A DNA stretch of 64,000 bases from Comamonas avium (GTDB lineage: Bacteria; Pseudomonadota; Gammaproteobacteria; Burkholderiales; Burkholderiaceae_C): positions 1 through 64,000 of the forward strand of contig NZ_JACSQK010000004.1 in NCBI RefSeq assembly GCF_014836675.1. The letters are read 5' to 3'. Position numbers and translations under genes: made by a program. Below the pieces are notes generated by a model, which was given only the letters and a program-made list of their open reading frames with translations, was not told where the DNA came from and did not search any database. Of the stretch, positions 62,922 to 64,000 are shown piece after piece; the stretch's first letter is position 1; each line of letters starts with the position of its first letter.

Positions 62922-62948
62922 ATAAAAAAACCCGCCGAAGCGGGTTTT
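62922..62948 (-). terminator. Terminator after acnB (minus strand)
   Basis: On the minus strand AAAACCCGC/GCGGGTTTT closes loop TTCG and is followed by a T run. It lies 21 bp past the acnB stop and separates acnB from acnA. Confidence 0.9.
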
Positions 62949-62969
62949 AAGAGAGGTCGACCTCGATGC

Positions 62970-64000
62970 TCAGGCGGTCACGCTTTTGGCAACGTCCGCA
63001 TACTCATCGATCTGGTCAAAGTTCATGTAACGGTACACCGACGCCTTGTCCGCATCGATCACGCCCATCTCCTTGAGGTACTCATCCTTGGAAGGCAAGT
63101 AGCCCAGACGCGATGCAATCGCAGCCAGCTCAGCCGAGCCCAGGAACACATTGGTGTTCTTGCCCAAACGATTGGGGAAGTTGCGGGTAGAGGTGGAGAT
63201 GACGGTTGCACCTTCGCGCACCTGGGCCTGGTTACCCATGCACAGCGAGCAGCCAGGCATTTCAGTGCGCGCACCAGCCGTGCCAAATGCAGCGTAGTGA
63301 CCTTCCTTGATCAGCTCGTTTTGGTCCATCTTGGTCGGAGGGGCCACCCACAGCTTGACTGGAATGTCACGCTGACCGCCAAGCAATTTGGCCGCAGCAC
63401 GGAAGTGACCAATATTGGTCATGCAAGAGCCGATGAAAGCTTCGTCGATCTTGGTGCCAGCCACTTCAGACAGGAACTTGGCGTCATCCGGATCGTTAGG
63501 GCAGCAAACAATAGGCTCCTTGATGTCAGCCAGATCAATCTCGATCACGGCAGCGTACTCGGCATCCTTGTCCGCTTCCAGCAGATCAGGCTGGGCCAGC
63601 CACGCCTGCACCTTCTCGATACGGCGCTGCAAGGTCTTGGCATCCTGGTAACCGTCAGCGATCATGTTCTTCATCAGAACGATGTTCGAAGTCAGGTATT
63701 CCTTGATGGGCTCTGGGTTCAACTTGATGGTGCAACCGGCAGCGGAACGTTCAGCCGACGCATCCGACAGCTCAAACGCTTGTTCCACTTTCAGGTCTGG
63801 CAAGCCTTCGATTTCGAGGATACGGCCCGAGAACGCATTGATCTTGCCGGCCTTGGCCACAGTCAGCAGGCCCTGCTTGATCCCGTAGAGCGGGATTGCA
63901 TGGACCAAGTCACGCAAAGTCACGCCAGGCTGCAATTCACCCTTGAAGCGCACCAGAATCGATTCAGGCATGTCCAGTGGCATCACACCAGTCGCAGCAC
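62970..64000 (-). CDS. acnB: Aconitate hydratase B, 3' part (partial)
   Basis: The C-terminal 340 or so residues of AcnB; the gene continues past the window edge on the minus strand, so the start is not visible. The family is clear from [20 protein letters not shown], the cluster ligands in [11 protein letters not shown] and [12 protein letters not shown], then [21 protein letters not shown]. AcnB is the main TCA-cycle aconitase in many proteobacteria. Having acnA next to it is a usual betaproteobacterial pairing. Confidence 0.95.
   Translation of the reverse strand, partial: AATGVMPLDMPESILVRFKGELQPGVTLRDLVHAIPLYGIKQGLLTVAKAGKINAFSGRILEIEGLPDLKVEQAFELSDASAERSAAGCTIKLNPEPIKEYLTSNIVLMKNMIADGYQDAKTLQRRIEKVQAWLAQPDLLEADKDAEYAAVIEIDLADIKEPIVCCPNDPDDAKFLSEVAGTKIDEAFIGSCMTNIGHFRAAAKLLGGQRDIPVKLWVAPPTKMDQNELIKEGHYAAFGTAGARTEMPGCSLCMGNQAQVREGATVISTSTRNFPNRLGKNTNVFLGSAELAAIASRLGYLPSKDEYLKEMGVIDADKASVYRYMNFDQIDEYADVAKSVTA

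Overview
This 64 kb window reads as ordinary chromosome of a betaproteobacterium of the family Comamonadaceae (order Burkholderiales). The reasons are moderately high GC, several Bug/TctC-type solute receptors without their TctA/TctB partners, MocR, LysR and CcoG proteins of betaproteobacterial type, a ribBA-ribH-nusB block and a ybgC-tolQRA operon. Comamonas or a close genus is my best guess, made from protein flavour and not from a database search. I found no rRNA, tRNA, CRISPR array, insertion sequence or prophage.

Layout. 1-8.5 kb: the end of glyA, nrdR, aroC (minus), a PAS-GAF-GGDEF-EAL signalling protein, a CBS-domain protein (minus), metY, ypeA, an alpha/beta hydrolase and an Mpo1-like membrane protein. 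8.5-19.3 kb: an acyl-CoA synthetase and a YihY/BrkB protein (minus), a DUF2069 protein with a FAD-linked oxidase, a lipoprotein (minus), thyA-folA-metallophosphatase, and a chemoreceptor (minus). 19.5-30.3 kb: a cupin protein, exonuclease III, an MFS exporter, a lipoprotein, diaminopimelate dehydrogenase, rarD, truC, a DHH phosphoesterase, an MgtC-like protein, an M20 amidohydrolase and a Tat-type Bug receptor. 30.3-38.4 kb: a run of mostly minus-strand genes (GGDEF-EAL, YlqF GTPase, chemoreceptor, gshA, short-chain dehydrogenase). 38.4-39.0 kb: a 600 bp AT-rich intergenic region with a cluster of DnaA-box-like 9-mers. 39.0-49.5 kb: an unbroken plus-strand run (ferredoxin, ribBA, ribH, nusB, aminotransferase, ybgC, tolQ, tolR, tolA, trhP, a ParB-like protein, an old yellow enzyme). 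49.6-54.8 kb: a minus-strand set (CoA-transferase, two Bug receptors, AidB-like acyl-CoA dehydrogenase) diverging from a LysR regulator, which suggests a regulated catabolic unit. 54.9-64 kb: LysR, MocR, ccoG (minus), a DUF5610 protein, acnA and the 3' part of acnB (minus).

The structure most worth a second look lies between genes. At least eight copies (perhaps nine) of a roughly 90 bp nested-palindrome repeat occupy intergenic spaces, several touching the stop codon of the adjacent gene. The DnaA-box-rich region at 38.4-39.0 kb sits at a local transcription-divergence point, about 8.5 kb from a ParB-like gene, and looks like a replication-origin or DnaA-binding locus outside the usual dnaA neighbourhood. 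Smaller items are a 14 bp tandem repeat framed by an inverted repeat in front of a Bug receptor gene, three consecutive dyads in the LysR promoter, two EAL proteins with degenerate GGDEF motifs, and a RibBA with a GTP cyclohydrolase II domain lacking its zinc cysteines.
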